From NCBI GenBank assembly GCA_026391755.1, contig JAPLDN010000284.1:1-13333 (forward strand): a DNA stretch of 13,333 bases, in the 5' to 3' direction. Source of the stretch: Bacteroidota bacterium (lineage in GTDB: Bacteria > Bacteroidota > Bacteroidia > Bacteroidales > FEN-979). Below are positions 1-7,632 of the stretch, one piece after another. The notes beneath the pieces are model-generated. The model was not told the origin of the DNA. It saw only the letters and a list, made by a program, of their open reading frames with translations, and searched no databases. Position 1 is the first letter of the stretch; each line of letters begins with the position of its first letter. A program made the translations under genes and the position numbers.

Positions 1-750
1 CGCAGCATCCGCCATATAGAAACCATAGAGGTAATCGGTGGTCTGGCTAATGGTGGGGTCTCCGTACCAGTACCAGTTTGATCCATCCCAGTACCAGCCT
101 GTGATGAAAATGTATGAGTGGTTTGAAAGCAGGGCCCCCGCGGCGCCCTCTGCAGCCATTTCGGCATAGTCGCTGAACCAGTCAAATGCCCTCAGACTTG
201 CCTGGTTCGACATCCCGTGGGCGTTTGGGCTGATCCCTGTGGCCATCATGGTTCCGGCAACATGCGTGGAATGGTCGGCCAGGTTGGTAGCCCCGTCACC
301 CTGAACCGTGCGGTTGATCAGCTCCTGGTGTGTAGGACGAACTTCACCTGCATCCCATTCGCGAAGGACGATCCCGTTCCCGCTGAGGTTTAGAGAGAGC
401 GATCCGCCGGTCCATACTTTATTTGCTGAAACCGTTTTGGCGGCATTGAGGTTTGCTGTGGACAAATACATGGGCTTACCATGGGAAGTCAGACCTTTTA
501 ATTCAATGATCTTTCCGTTTTCAAACTCTTTACGGATGAACCAGCCGTTTTTTGTAGCGGATTGGATGGCAAGGCTGCGGGATGCTTCGGCTTGTTCTGA
601 AAGCCTTGATCCCAGCTCCTGAAGCGCTTTGATGTTTGTTGAGCTTTTTATCTGATCAAGATCCTGCCGGCTTTGGGCTTGTATAAAAGTGGATAAAGCC
701 AGTATGATTGTGATTATGAGTAATACGGGGCGGAGTTGTCGGAGTAACAT
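1..750 (-). CDS. Secreted subtilisin-like (S8 family) serine peptidase, 3' end missing
   Basis: The minus strand is open from an ATG at 750 down to the window edge, giving 250 codons and no stop, so the C-terminal part lies outside. The N-terminus has a basic start (MLLRQLRP), a hydrophobic stretch (about residues 9-22) and a plausible signal peptidase site near TFIQAQS, so the product should be exported. After a roughly 100-residue propeptide-like region comes REWDAGEVRPTH, where Asp133 fits the catalytic Asp of subtilases. DHSTHVAGTMMATG follows, where His160 fits the catalytic His (family motif HGTHVAGT, here with Ser for Gly). A later LLSNHSYI segment fits the strand lining the substrate pocket. 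The catalytic Ser region is beyond the edge. Many Bacteroidota S8 enzymes of this kind carry a C-terminal sorting domain, but that cannot be tested here. The gene is transcribed divergently from the aminopeptidase gene. Family assignment is confident; substrate is unknown. Confidence 0.88.
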   Translation of the reverse strand, partial: MLLRQLRPVLLIITIILALSTFIQAQSRQDLDQIKSSTNIKALQELGSRLSEQAEASRSLAIQSATKNGWFIRKEFENGKIIELKGLTSHGKPMYLSTANLNAAKTVSANKVWTGGSLSLNLSGNGIVLREWDAGEVRPTHQELINRTVQGDGATNLADHSTHVAGTMMATGISPNAHGMSNQASLRAFDWFSDYAEMAAEGAAGALLSNHSYIFITGWYWDGSNWYWYGDPTISQTTDYLYGFYMADAA

Positions 751-771
751 GATATGGACTTTTGATAGGAT

Positions 772-796
772 AAAGGTAGGAATTTTTCCTACCTTT
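772..796. promoter_or_regulatory. Perfect 11-bp inverted repeat between divergent genes, carrying candidate -7 promoter elements on both strands
   Basis: Positions 772-782 (AAAGGTAGGAA) and 786-796 (TTCCTACCTTT) are exact reverse complements separated by TTT. The right arm plus the next base reads TACCTTTG (790-797), a full match to the Bacteroidota -7 consensus TAnnTTTG, 34 bases before the aminopeptidase ATG. On the other strand the left arm reads TACCTTTA (778 down to 771), a 7/8 match, about 20 bases before the protease ATG. A TTG lies 19 bases further upstream on the minus strand (800-798), which fits the usual -33 spacing. On the plus strand the nearest TTTG (761-764) is 25 bases away, which is long. 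The symmetry could reflect a bidirectional promoter, an operator, or chance. Promoter function is inference. Confidence 0.45.
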
Positions 797-831
797 GCAA
801 GGTATAAATCTGCAATAAAGTTACCAGAACC

Positions 832-2316
832 ATGCTTCCAAAAATTTCCATTACCGACCGCACCCAGGAGCTAGAAAACCTCGTGCTTGTGGTGAGTACT
901 CTGAAAACCTTGCCCGACGGGGTATTTACGGCATCAGAAATGTCGTACATCCGCAAGCAGCATAAAGAGCTTAAAAAGGACATCATTTCATATAACCGCC
1001 TCGAAAACTGGATCTATGTTTACGTGATCAAGGAGGAGAAGTCGGAATACAAACGGCTTGAGGCCAGCCGCAAGGCGGGGAATAAGGTTGGTGAAATGCT
1101 GAATTCGCAGAAGGCCGCAAAGGTGGTGGTCTTCGATCATGAAAACCATCCCGCCGAAACCCTTGCTTTCGCCGAAGGCATGGCGCTGGGGAATTACCAG
1201 TTCCTGAAGTACAAGGCCGATAAGGAGAAGAAGAATACCTTGCGGAAGATAGAAATATATTCGGAATTCGTGAACCGTGACCCGGGAATCGTGAATGCTG
1301 AACCGGATCCCGGATCCCGGATCCCGGATCCCGGTTTTATGAACATCGTGAACGACGCGGTGTACCAATGTCGCGACCTCATCAACGAGCCGGCTTCTTA
1401 CCTTACAGCGACGGTGTTTTCGAAGGAGATCGAAAAGCTGGGAAAGGATTGCGGGGCGAAGGTGGAGGTGATGAATAAGAAGAAACTCGAGGCTTTACAG
1501 ATGGGTGGGATACTCGGCGTGAACCAGGGAAGCCATGAGCCTCCGACGTTTACGGTGATGGAATGGAAACCCGCGGATGCCGTGAATAAGAAACCTATTG
1601 TTTTTGTTGGCAAGGGCATTGTGTTTGACAGTGGCGGGATGAACCTGAAACCAGGCGATTCCATGCTGAACATGAAAGACGATATGAGCGGGGCTGCTGC
1701 CGCGGCTTTGGCGGTATATGCCATCGCAAAGGCAAAGCTGCCTGTGTATATTGTGGGGCTGATGCCCGCTACCGATAACCGTCCGGGGACCAAAGCAATT
1801 GTTCCCGGCGATGTGCTGAAGATGCATAACGGCATGACCGTTGAGGTGCTGAACACCGATGCGGAAGGCAGGCTGATACTGGCTGATGCGCTTTCGTATG
1901 CGCGCAAATACAAGCCTGAGCTTGTGATTGACATGGCTACGCTTACAGGTGCGGCTGTTCGCGCGATAGGAAAATTTGCCTGCGCAGGGATGGAATCCGG
2001 TGCGCCCGGGGAGCTCCTCGAACTGGCTGAAAGCGGGTTTAAAACTTCTGAACGGATAGTGGAACTCCCGATGTGGGAGGAGTACGGTGAACTGATAAAA
2101 TCGGAAGTCGCCGACCTGAAGAATATTGGTCCGGGCGATGCGGGGACAATCACTGCCGGGAAATTCCTCGAAAAATTCACCGATTATCCTTATATCCATC
2201 TCGATATCGCCGGTCCTGCTTTCCTTGACAAGGCCGATTCATACAGGGGTATTGGAGGAACGGGATTCGGGGTGAGGTTGTTGTTTGATTACATTTCAAA
2301 AAGGATTAGCAAATAA
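832..2316 (+). CDS. M17 family leucyl aminopeptidase (PepA-like)
   Basis: The protein has 494 residues and is a cytosolic two-metal aminopeptidase that removes N-terminal residues from peptides. The C-terminal catalytic domain is complete. GKGIVFDSGG supplies Lys261 and Asp266, Lys273 follows in NLKPG, Asp284 sits in MKDDMSGA, and the family signature NTDAEGRL supplies Asp343, Glu345 and Arg347. Spacing between these residues equals that in bovine lens leucine aminopeptidase (Lys250, Asp255, Lys262, Asp273, Asp332, Glu334, Arg336), so all metal and catalytic residues appear present. The N-terminal domain (about 1-150) is the variable M17 regulatory domain. The interdomain linker (about 150-172) is unusually Pro/Gly/Asp-rich because a 7-bp tandem repeat runs through it. 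The ATG at 832 follows a Bacteroidota-type -7 motif by 34 bases and lacks a Shine-Dalgarno, which is normal for the phylum. Exact peptide preference is unknown. Confidence 0.95.
   Translation: MLPKISITDRTQELENLVLVVSTLKTLPDGVFTASEMSYIRKQHKELKKDIISYNRLENWIYVYVIKEEKSEYKRLEASRKAGNKVGEMLNSQKAAKVVVFDHENHPAETLAFAEGMALGNYQFLKYKADKEKKNTLRKIEIYSEFVNRDPGIVNAEPDPGSRIPDPGFMNIVNDAVYQCRDLINEPASYLTATVFSKEIEKLGKDCGAKVEVMNKKKLEALQMGGILGVNQGSHEPPTFTVMEWKPADAVNKKPIVFVGKGIVFDSGGMNLKPGDSMLNMKDDMSGAAAAALAVYAIAKAKLPVYIVGLMPATDNRPGTKAIVPGDVLKMHNGMTVEVLNTDAEGRLILADALSYARKYKPELVIDMATLTGAAVRAIGKFACAGMESGAPGELLELAESGFKTSERIVELPMWEEYGELIKSEVADLKNIGPGDAGTITAGKFLEKFTDYPYIHLDIAGPAFLDKADSYRGIGGTGFGVRLLFDYISKRISK
1305..1334. 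repeat. Four tandem GGATCCC units inside the aminopeptidase gene
   Basis: GGATCCC is repeated exactly four times (1305-1332) followed by GG. Because 7 is not a multiple of 3, successive units are read in different frames, giving the low-complexity peptide DPGSRIPDPG at about residues 158-168. It lies in the linker between the N-terminal and catalytic domains, just before the CRDLINEP segment. Each unit contains the palindrome GGATCC. The sequence and repeat number are directly visible; that it is a recent expansion is inference. Confidence 0.85.
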
Positions 2317-2379
2317 TCCGACATCTGACATCCGACATCTGATATCGGATGTCAGATGTCGGATGTCAGATGTCAGATG
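2317..2379. repeat. Intergenic palindromic repeat, GATGTCAGAT family
   Basis: It starts right after the aminopeptidase stop. A 19-bp perfect stem (2317-2335 with 2345-2363) encloses a 9-base loop, and the right arm is followed by further TGTCAGA units to 2379. The whole is built from interleaved TCCGACATCTGACA-type words. It could act as a transcript-end hairpin, but no run of T follows it, so an intrinsic terminator is not supported. The same word family appears at three other gene junctions in the window. Confidence 0.8.
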
Positions 2380-2395
2380 ATTATAATTAAAGACT

Positions 2396-3365
2396 ATGGA
2401 ACCACTACAGGAGAAAGAAAAACGAATACGCGTCGGGATCACTCACGGCGACATCAACGGGATCAGTTATGAGATCATTATAAAAACCCTGCAGGACCAG
2501 CGGCTGATGGAAAACAACACTATCATCGTTTACGGTTCTTCGAAAATAGCCAGCTATTATCGCAAAACCCTGAATTTTCCCGAGTTCAACTTCAATGTGA
2601 TACACAAGGCTGAAATGGCGCATCCCCGCCGGCCGAATATCCTCAATATCCATGATGAGGAAGTAAAAATCGACATCGGGAAATCCACGCCAATCGCAGG
2701 AGAGCTGGCACTGCTTTCCCTTGAAGCGGCAACAATATTTTGCACATAAATTCAACTGTCCCGACCATCTGATGCTGATGGTCAGCCGCGAGGTCCGGAT
2801 AGGAATGATCACGGGGCATGTTGCCGTGAACCGTATTAAGGAAGTTCTTACCGAAGATCTTATTATGCGGAAGATCCATATCATGAATCATTCGCTGATC
2901 AGGGATTTCGGGATTGTTAAACCTAAGATCGCGGTGCTGGCGCTTAATCCGCATGCAGGCGACGAAGGCCTTATCGGGAATGAAGACTCAACATTCATCC
3001 GAACGGCTATTGAAAAATGTTTTAACCAGAATATGCTGGTTTTCGGACCTTATCCCGCCGACGGCTTTTTCGGGGCAGCGCAGTTCAGGCATTTCGACGG
3101 AATCCTGGCCATGTACCACGACCAGGGAATGATCCCGTTCAAACTGCTTTCATTTGACGAAGGAGTGAATTTCACAGCCGGGCTGCCGGTGATACGGACC
3201 TCCCCCGGACATGGAACAGCGTATGAAATTGCCGGGAAGAATGTGGCTTCGGCCGAGGGATTCAGAACAGCCGTCCACCTGGCCTGCGATATCTTTGAAA
3301 ACAGGCAGAGGTATGATGAGTTGGTGGCAAACCCATTGAAGCCGGCGGAACCTCCGAAAGAATGA
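2396..3365 (+). pseudogene. pdxA: 4-hydroxythreonine-4-phosphate dehydrogenase (PdxA), broken by internal deletion and frameshift
   Basis: PdxA oxidises 4-phosphohydroxy-L-threonine in the DXP-dependent route to pyridoxal phosphate. The 5' part (2396 to about 2733) encodes a normal N-terminus (RVGITHGDINGISYEIIIK...) ending in LALLSLEAAT, after which the frame meets a stop at 2747-2749. A second frame then carries the rest, from FAHKFNCPDHLMLMVSRE through ITGH (His codon 2817-2819), NPHAGDEG, AMYHDQG (His codon 3117-3119) and RTSPGHGTAYEIAGK, to a stop at 3363-3365. Compared with remembered Bacteroidota PdxA sequences, about 35-40 residues are missing at the junction. The loss includes the conserved TAPINK segment and the PGHTEY motif that supplies one of the three metal-binding histidines. 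A simple one-base sequencing error would not remove that segment. No credible restart exists downstream (only a TTG at 2721). An assembly collapse is the main alternative to a true pseudogene. Confidence 0.85.
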
Positions 3366-3373
3366 GGAAGAAA

Positions 3374-3414
3374 ATCGGATATCTGATATCCGATATCTGA
3401 TGCCGGATGTCAGA
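3374..3414. repeat. Intergenic palindromic repeat, GATATCTGAT family, between pdxA and murF-alr
   Basis: ATCGGATA (3374-3381) and TATCCGAT (3387-3394) form a perfect 8-bp stem around TCTGA. The segment then continues with GATATCTGATGCCGGATGTCAG to 3414 (interleaved family words). It contains an in-frame ATG at 3400 that would extend the next gene by ten codons of repeat-derived sequence, which is why the later ATG is preferred. No promoter motif was recognised here. Confidence 0.75.
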
Positions 3415-3429
3415 TTAGAAAGAACAGTC

Positions 3430-6102
3430 ATGACTTACACTGTCAAACAAATAGCTGAGGTTGTCGGGGGAAAGTTATTCCCTGAAAGCGGTGGCGATGC
3501 TGAAGTGAGGGATATCCTGATCGACAGCCGCCGTTTGATCAGGCCCGAAGGGACGATGTTTGTAGCGATTGTTACCTCGAGAAATGACGGGCACCAGTAT
3601 ATACAGGAGCTTTACGAAAAGGGGGTGAGGTTATTCCTGGTTTCAAAAGACTGTTACAATCATAATGACGATGAAACGAGCATTTCACACAAGCCGCCTT
3701 GGGTGCAGCGAAGCAAACCCCAGCGGCGGTGTGAAGATGCAAGTGAAATCACCATAATTGTTCCAGACACCCTTGCCGCACTCCAGCAGCTCGCCGCCTT
3801 CCACCGCCGACAGTTCGATATCCCGGTGATCGGTATTACGGGCAGCAATGGCAAGACTATCGTAAAGGAGTGGCTGTACCAGTTGCTGGCTCCTGATTAC
3901 AATATCATCCGCAGTCCTAAATCATACAATTCCCAGATAGGCGTCCCTCTTTCGGTTTGGAAAATGGAGACTGAAAACCAGTTAGCGATTTTTGAAGCCG
4001 GGATCTCCATGCCCGGTGAGATGGAGAAACTGGAGGAGATCATACGACCCGATTATGGGATCATCACCAATATAGGGCATGCGCATGACGAACATTTCAA
4101 GAGCACTATCCAGAAGACAGATGAAAAACTGAGGGTTTTCAAGCATTCCAAAGTGGTGGTGTACTGTTCCGATCATGATCTTATCGACAGTTGCGTTAAA
4201 TTCTGTGATCCTGCCCGTACGTTTACTCCGTTTTCGTGGAGTCGTAAAAAGCCGGCAGACCTGGAGGTGAAGAGCGTTACCCGTGAACCGGGGACTGTGA
4301 TCCGGACTGTTGTGAATGTTGTGTATAAGGGGAAAGAACTGTCGTTTGCGATCCCTTTTACCGATGATGCATCGATTGAGAATGCGATACATTGCTTTGC
4401 GATGTGCCTGGTATTGGCTGAATATGATCAACGGATCCAGGATTCAGTATCCCGTATTCAGGAACGTTTCGCGACTCTTGCACCAATAGCTATGCGCCTG
4501 GAGCTCAAAGACGCCATCAACCGCTGTTCCCTTATCAACGACTCTTACAATTCCGATATCAACTCCCTGGGCATCGCGCTCGACTTCCTCATCCAGCAGA
4601 ACCAGCATAAGAAAAAAACCGTGATCCTTTCCGACATACTTCAGAGCGGGAGGGATAAGAACGATTTATACAACGAGATATCGTCTTTGCTGGAAAGCAA
4701 GGGCATCAGCAAACTCATCGGCATTGGGCGGGATATGAACAAATATTCCGATAAGTTTAAAATGCAAAAGACTTTCTTTTACACCACCGATGATTTCCTG
4801 ATGCATTATCCCGGCTCCTCCTTCCAGGATGAATCGATCCTCCTGAAAGGCGCGCGATTGTTTGAGTTTGAACGGATCAGCAACGCCCTTCAGCAGAAGG
4901 CGCATGAGACCGTGCTGGAGATCAATCTCGATGCAATGGTCCACAACCTCAACTATTACCGTTCCCTTCTGAAGCCGGGGGTTAAAGTGATGGCAATGGT
5001 CAAGGCGTTTTCATACGGAAGCGGGAGTTACGAGATAGCAAATCTTTTGCAATACCACAGGGCCGATTACCTGGCCGTGGCTTATGCCGATGAAGGGGTT
5101 GAACTGCGGAAAGCAGGGATCCATCTGCCCATCATGGTGATGAGCCCCGAAGAGCACAGCCTCGACACCCTGCTCAAATATAACCTGGAGCCGGAGATTT
5201 ATAATATGCAGATCCTTGACCAACTGATCCAGGCAGTGAAACGAAACCAAACCTCAAACCAGGAGTCGGTGCGCGTACATATCAAGCTGGATACAGGGAT
5301 GCACAGGCTGGGGTTCCAGGAGGAGGAGCTTGATGAGCTGATTAAAAGACTTGTAGGAGGAAGTGATATTGAAGCGCAGCATTTCACACAAGCCGCATCA
5401 GGTGAAGCGAAGCAGAACCGTAGCGGCGGTGTGAAGATGCAAGCGGATCCTGCATCCTGCATCACGGTAGTATCGGTCTTCTCCCATCTCGCCGCCAGCG
5501 AAGATGAGCGCGAAGATGCATTTACCGTTAATCAGATCGCGGTATTCGAAAGTATGAGTTCCCGCATCATCAGCGCCATTGGCTATCCCGTTTTACGGCA
5601 TATCCTGAATTCGGCCGGCATCAGCCGTTTCCCTGCGGCCCAGTTCGATATGGTCCGACTGGGGATTGGGTTATACGGAGTTGGGGCTAATGTGGGAGAA
5701 CAGCTAAAGATGAGGAATGTAAGCACATTGCGCACTATCGTCATCCAGCTGAAAAAAATAGAAAAGGGAGAGACCATTGGTTACAACCGCAAGGGGATAG
5801 CAAGCGAAGACTGCAGCATTGCGGTAATCCCGATCGGTTATGCCGACGGGCTCGACCGCAGGCTGGGCAATGGTAAAGGGAAAGTATATATCGGCGGTAA
5901 AGCTGCAACTACTATAGGAAATGTGTGCATGGACCTTGCGATGGTGGATGTGACAGGATTGAATGTGAATGAAGGTGACGAGGTTGTGATCTTCGACGAT
6001 GCCCATCCTGTGACGGAACTTGCAAAAGCTGCTGAAACCATACCATACGAGGTGATGACGGGGATCTCGAGAAGGGTGAAAAGGGTGTATTATCATGAGT
6101 AA
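3430..6102 (+). CDS. murF-alr: Bifunctional UDP-MurNAc-tripeptide:D-Ala-D-Ala ligase / alanine racemase
   Basis: This 890-residue fusion is characteristic of Bacteroidota. The MurF half adds D-Ala-D-Ala to UDP-MurNAc-tripeptide in the cytoplasm. It shows an N-terminal substrate domain, the ATP-binding loop GITGSNGKT (135-143), SYNSQIGVPLSV, EAGISMPGEM (from Glu189), TNIGHAHDEHF, and LINDSYNSD (368-376) in the C-terminal domain. The Alr half (from about residue 495, LEINLDAMVHNL) makes D-Ala. Lys525 in AMVKAFSYGSG is the PLP-binding lysine, Tyr785 in ETIGYNRKG is the second catalytic base, and IGYADGLDRR and GNVCMDLAMVDVT are also present. The first in-frame ATG (3400) lies in an intergenic repeat, so the ATG at 3430 (MTYTVKQIAEVVGG) is taken as the start. 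Two copies of one ~64-bp hairpin element interrupt the ORF at residues about 84-104 and 650-671. Both keep the frame and fall where family members have loops. Every catalytic motif survives, so the protein is probably active. Confidence 0.95.
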   Translation: MTYTVKQIAEVVGGKLFPESGGDAEVRDILIDSRRLIRPEGTMFVAIVTSRNDGHQYIQELYEKGVRLFLVSKDCYNHNDDETSISHKPPWVQRSKPQRRCEDASEITIIVPDTLAALQQLAAFHRRQFDIPVIGITGSNGKTIVKEWLYQLLAPDYNIIRSPKSYNSQIGVPLSVWKMETENQLAIFEAGISMPGEMEKLEEIIRPDYGIITNIGHAHDEHFKSTIQKTDEKLRVFKHSKVVVYCSDHDLIDSCVKFCDPARTFTPFSWSRKKPADLEVKSVTREPGTVIRTVVNVVYKGKELSFAIPFTDDASIENAIHCFAMCLVLAEYDQRIQDSVSRIQERFATLAPIAMRLELKDAINRCSLINDSYNSDINSLGIALDFLIQQNQHKKKTVILSDILQSGRDKNDLYNEISSLLESKGISKLIGIGRDMNKYSDKFKMQKTFFYTTDDFLMHYPGSSFQDESILLKGARLFEFERISNALQQKAHETVLEINLDAMVHNLNYYRSLLKPGVKVMAMVKAFSYGSGSYEIANLLQYHRADYLAVAYADEGVELRKAGIHLPIMVMSPEEHSLDTLLKYNLEPEIYNMQILDQLIQAVKRNQTSNQESVRVHIKLDTGMHRLGFQEEELDELIKRLVGGSDIEAQHFTQAASGEAKQNRSGGVKMQADPASCITVVSVFSHLAASEDEREDAFTVNQIAVFESMSSRIISAIGYPVLRHILNSAGISRFPAAQFDMVRLGIGLYGVGANVGEQLKMRNVSTLRTIVIQLKKIEKGETIGYNRKGIASEDCSIAVIPIGYADGLDRRLGNGKGKVYIGGKAATTIGNVCMDLAMVDVTGLNVNEGDEVVIFDDAHPVTELAKAAETIPYEVMTGISRRVKRVYYHE
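3680..3743. repeat. Hairpin (REP-like) element copy 1 inside murF-alr
   Basis: The element begins GCATTTCACACAAGCCGC and ends AGCGGCGGTGTGAAGATGC plus AAG. Its two ends are imperfect inverted repeats of about 18 bp (GCAT-TTCACAC against GCATCTTCACAC, then GC-rich). It encodes SISHKPPWVQRSKPQRRCED in the N-terminal MurF domain, a segment unlike the conserved sequence on either side. The second copy at 5379-5443 shares both ends and the AGCGAAGCA core. Confidence 0.88.
5379..5443. repeat. Hairpin (REP-like) element copy 2 inside murF-alr
   Basis: It has the same 18-base left end and the same 19-base right end as copy 1, with a diverged middle and a one-base length difference. It is read in a different frame from copy 1, giving QHFTQAASGEAKQNRSGGVK in the racemase half just before the SVFSHLAASED strand. 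Two ATCCTGC units follow directly (5447-5460), lengthening the foreign-looking stretch by a few residues. Because the DNA is conserved while the peptide is not, the repeat is a nucleic-acid element rather than a protein domain. Confidence 0.88.
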
Positions 6103-6190
6103 AGGGATAACCGGATAAGGCGCTTCGAGCAGATAACCGGATAAGGCTGCTTCGCAGCCGGTTTCCGGATATCTGATGGCAGATGGGAGA
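6103..6190. repeat. Intergenic repeats and hairpin between murF-alr and the flavoprotein gene
   Basis: GATAACCGGATAAGGC occurs twice (from 6105 and from 6132). The second copy leads into a perfect hairpin GGCTGC-TTC-GCAGCC (6145-6159), whose outer AACC/GGTT bases can extend the stem with a bulge. CCGGATATCTGATGGCAGAT (6165-6184) follows and belongs to the junction family seen at 3374 and 7633. The hairpin lacks a downstream T-run, so terminator function is uncertain. Confidence 0.7.
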
Positions 6191-6202
6191 AATTTAAGAA
6201 AC

Positions 6203-6207
6203 AGGGG
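6203..6207 (+). promoter_or_regulatory. Shine-Dalgarno-like AGGGG before the flavoprotein gene
   Basis: AGGGG lies 6 bases before the ATG at 6214 and supports that start. It is the only recognisable Shine-Dalgarno-like sequence among the window's genes, most of which have A/T-rich or repeat-derived leaders. Confidence 0.35.
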
Positions 6208-6213
6208 ATAAGA

Positions 6214-7629
6214 ATGAAAGTACTTATTATCGGCGCAGGTCCTGCAGGTTTAAGCTGCGGTTACGAACTCACGAAAGCCGGGATCGGGGTTGAAATATAC
6301 GAGGCCTCGCCTTATGTTGGAGGTATGGCGAGGAGTTTCGACCTCTGGGGACAGAGGGTCGACATGGGGCCCCACCGCTTTTTCTCCAGGGAAAAACACA
6401 TCAACGAATTCTTCACCACCCTTGTGAAGGACGATTATACACTGGTAAACAGGCTTACAAGGATCTACTACCGCAACAGGTTTTTTCACTATCCCATCAA
6501 GTTGTTCAATGTGCTTCTGAACCTGCCTCCGTTTACGATCCTTTCGATACTCTGGGAATACCTGCGGATAAGGTTGTTTCCTTACAAAAATCCGACGACC
6601 TTCGAGGAGTGGGTTTCAAACAGGTTCGGGCGAAAACTTTTTGAGATTTTTTTCAAGCATTATTCCGAAAAACTCTGGGGCATCTCAACTTCAAAGATCG
6701 ATGCCGACTGGGCTGCGCAGCGAATTAAATCACTTTCACTCTGGGAAGCCGTGATCAGCGCTATCTTCGGGAATAAGGGCGATAAACATAAGACCCTTCT
6801 CGACCAGTTTGCCTACCCGAACAACGGAACGGGAACTTTATATGAAAGGGCTGCTGAATATATCACCGCTCATGGGGGGAAGGTCACTCTGCAGAACCCG
6901 GTGAAAAAGGTGATCCAGGATGCGGGAGGCAGGGTTAACGGGATCGAACTGAAAGACGGTACAATTGTGCTGGCCGACCGTGTTGTTTCGACCATGCCAC
7001 TGACGTTGATGGTAAAGGGTTTGAAGGATGTTCCTGCGGATGTGATCTCGGCGGCTGAGAAACTGTATTTCAGGAATACAATATTAGTTTACCTGGAAGT
7101 GGATTCCATGGACCTGTTCAAGGATAACTGGATCTACGTGCACTCGCCGGAAGTGAAACACGGGCGCATCACGAATTTCCGGAACTGGAGCAAGGAGCTG
7201 AACCGGGATAAAAAGACCACCATACTTTGCATGGAGTTCTGGGCTTTCGACCATGATGAGATCTGGAAAGACAAGGATGAGAACATAGCTGGACTGGCGA
7301 TGAAGGAGATCCATATCATGAAACTGGTACCTCCCCAAACTAAAATATTGAACACTTTTGTGCTGAGGGTTCCCCGCTGTTACCCGGTATATGAAACGGG
7401 CTACCAGGTGAACCTGAAGAAAGTCGAGAATTATCTGGATACAGTTGAAAACCTTATTCCCATTGGTCGTTACGGCGCTTTCAAATATAACAACCAGGAC
7501 CATTCGATTTTAATGGGCATCCTCGCCGCCGACAAGATCACCCAGGGCCTGGATACCGATCTCTGGAAGATCAATACCGATGTGGAATACCAGGAAGAAG
7601 CAAGGATTAAAGACGTGCTGATACAGTGA
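6214..7629 (+). CDS. NAD(P)/FAD-dependent oxidoreductase, amine oxidase / protoporphyrinogen-oxidase-like (HemY/COG1232 type)
   Basis: This 471-residue flavoprotein has a classic N-terminal dinucleotide fold. GAGPAG (7-12) is the glycine-rich loop and Glu30 in VEIYEAS ends the second strand to bind the FAD ribose. VGGMARSF then provides the GG-containing FAD contact, followed by MGPHRFFS. Near the C-terminus, NLIPIGRYGAFKYNNQDHS matches the second FAD-contacting segment of this superfamily. HRFFS, YRNRFFHYPIK and the C-terminal pattern recall flavoproteins found in polysaccharide clusters, related to HemY and UDP-galactopyranose mutase. True haem biosynthesis is unlikely given the neighbours. 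The reaction is unknown; oxidation, reduction or isomerisation of a sugar nucleotide or isoprenoid lipid would fit the context. It is followed by co-directional membrane-protein genes across a 53-base repeat-bearing gap. Confidence 0.8.
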   Translation: MKVLIIGAGPAGLSCGYELTKAGIGVEIYEASPYVGGMARSFDLWGQRVDMGPHRFFSREKHINEFFTTLVKDDYTLVNRLTRIYYRNRFFHYPIKLFNVLLNLPPFTILSILWEYLRIRLFPYKNPTTFEEWVSNRFGRKLFEIFFKHYSEKLWGISTSKIDADWAAQRIKSLSLWEAVISAIFGNKGDKHKTLLDQFAYPNNGTGTLYERAAEYITAHGGKVTLQNPVKKVIQDAGGRVNGIELKDGTIVLADRVVSTMPLTLMVKGLKDVPADVISAAEKLYFRNTILVYLEVDSMDLFKDNWIYVHSPEVKHGRITNFRNWSKELNRDKKTTILCMEFWAFDHDEIWKDKDENIAGLAMKEIHIMKLVPPQTKILNTFVLRVPRCYPVYETGYQVNLKKVENYLDTVENLIPIGRYGAFKYNNQDHSILMGILAADKITQGLDTDLWKINTDVEYQEEARIKDVLIQ

Positions 7630-7632
7630 TGT

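Noticed and set aside
308..622. 104-residue plus-strand open frame near the left edge
   Set aside because: It is antisense to the S8 protease, whose catalytic motifs are clear on the other strand.
1398..2199. Long open frames on the minus strand opposite the aminopeptidase gene
   Set aside because: They lie wholly inside a strongly conserved M17 gene, show no recognisable motif and are explained by its codon composition.
2317..2379. Intrinsic terminator after the aminopeptidase gene
   Set aside because: The stem is strong but no T-run follows, and the same repeat family occurs at other junctions, so it is called a repeat only.
2721..3365. Separate 214-residue gene starting within pdxA
   Set aside because: The only upstream start in that frame is a TTG inside the N-terminal coding part, and the sequence is the C-terminal half of PdxA. 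It is better described as the second half of a broken gene.
3400..3429. Earlier ATG for murF-alr
   Set aside because: It lies in the intergenic repeat and would add ten repeat-derived residues; the ATG at 3430 begins the conserved MurF N-terminus.
3430..6102. MurF-Alr fusion as a novel architecture
   Set aside because: This fusion is well known in Bacteroidota; only the hairpin insertions are unusual.
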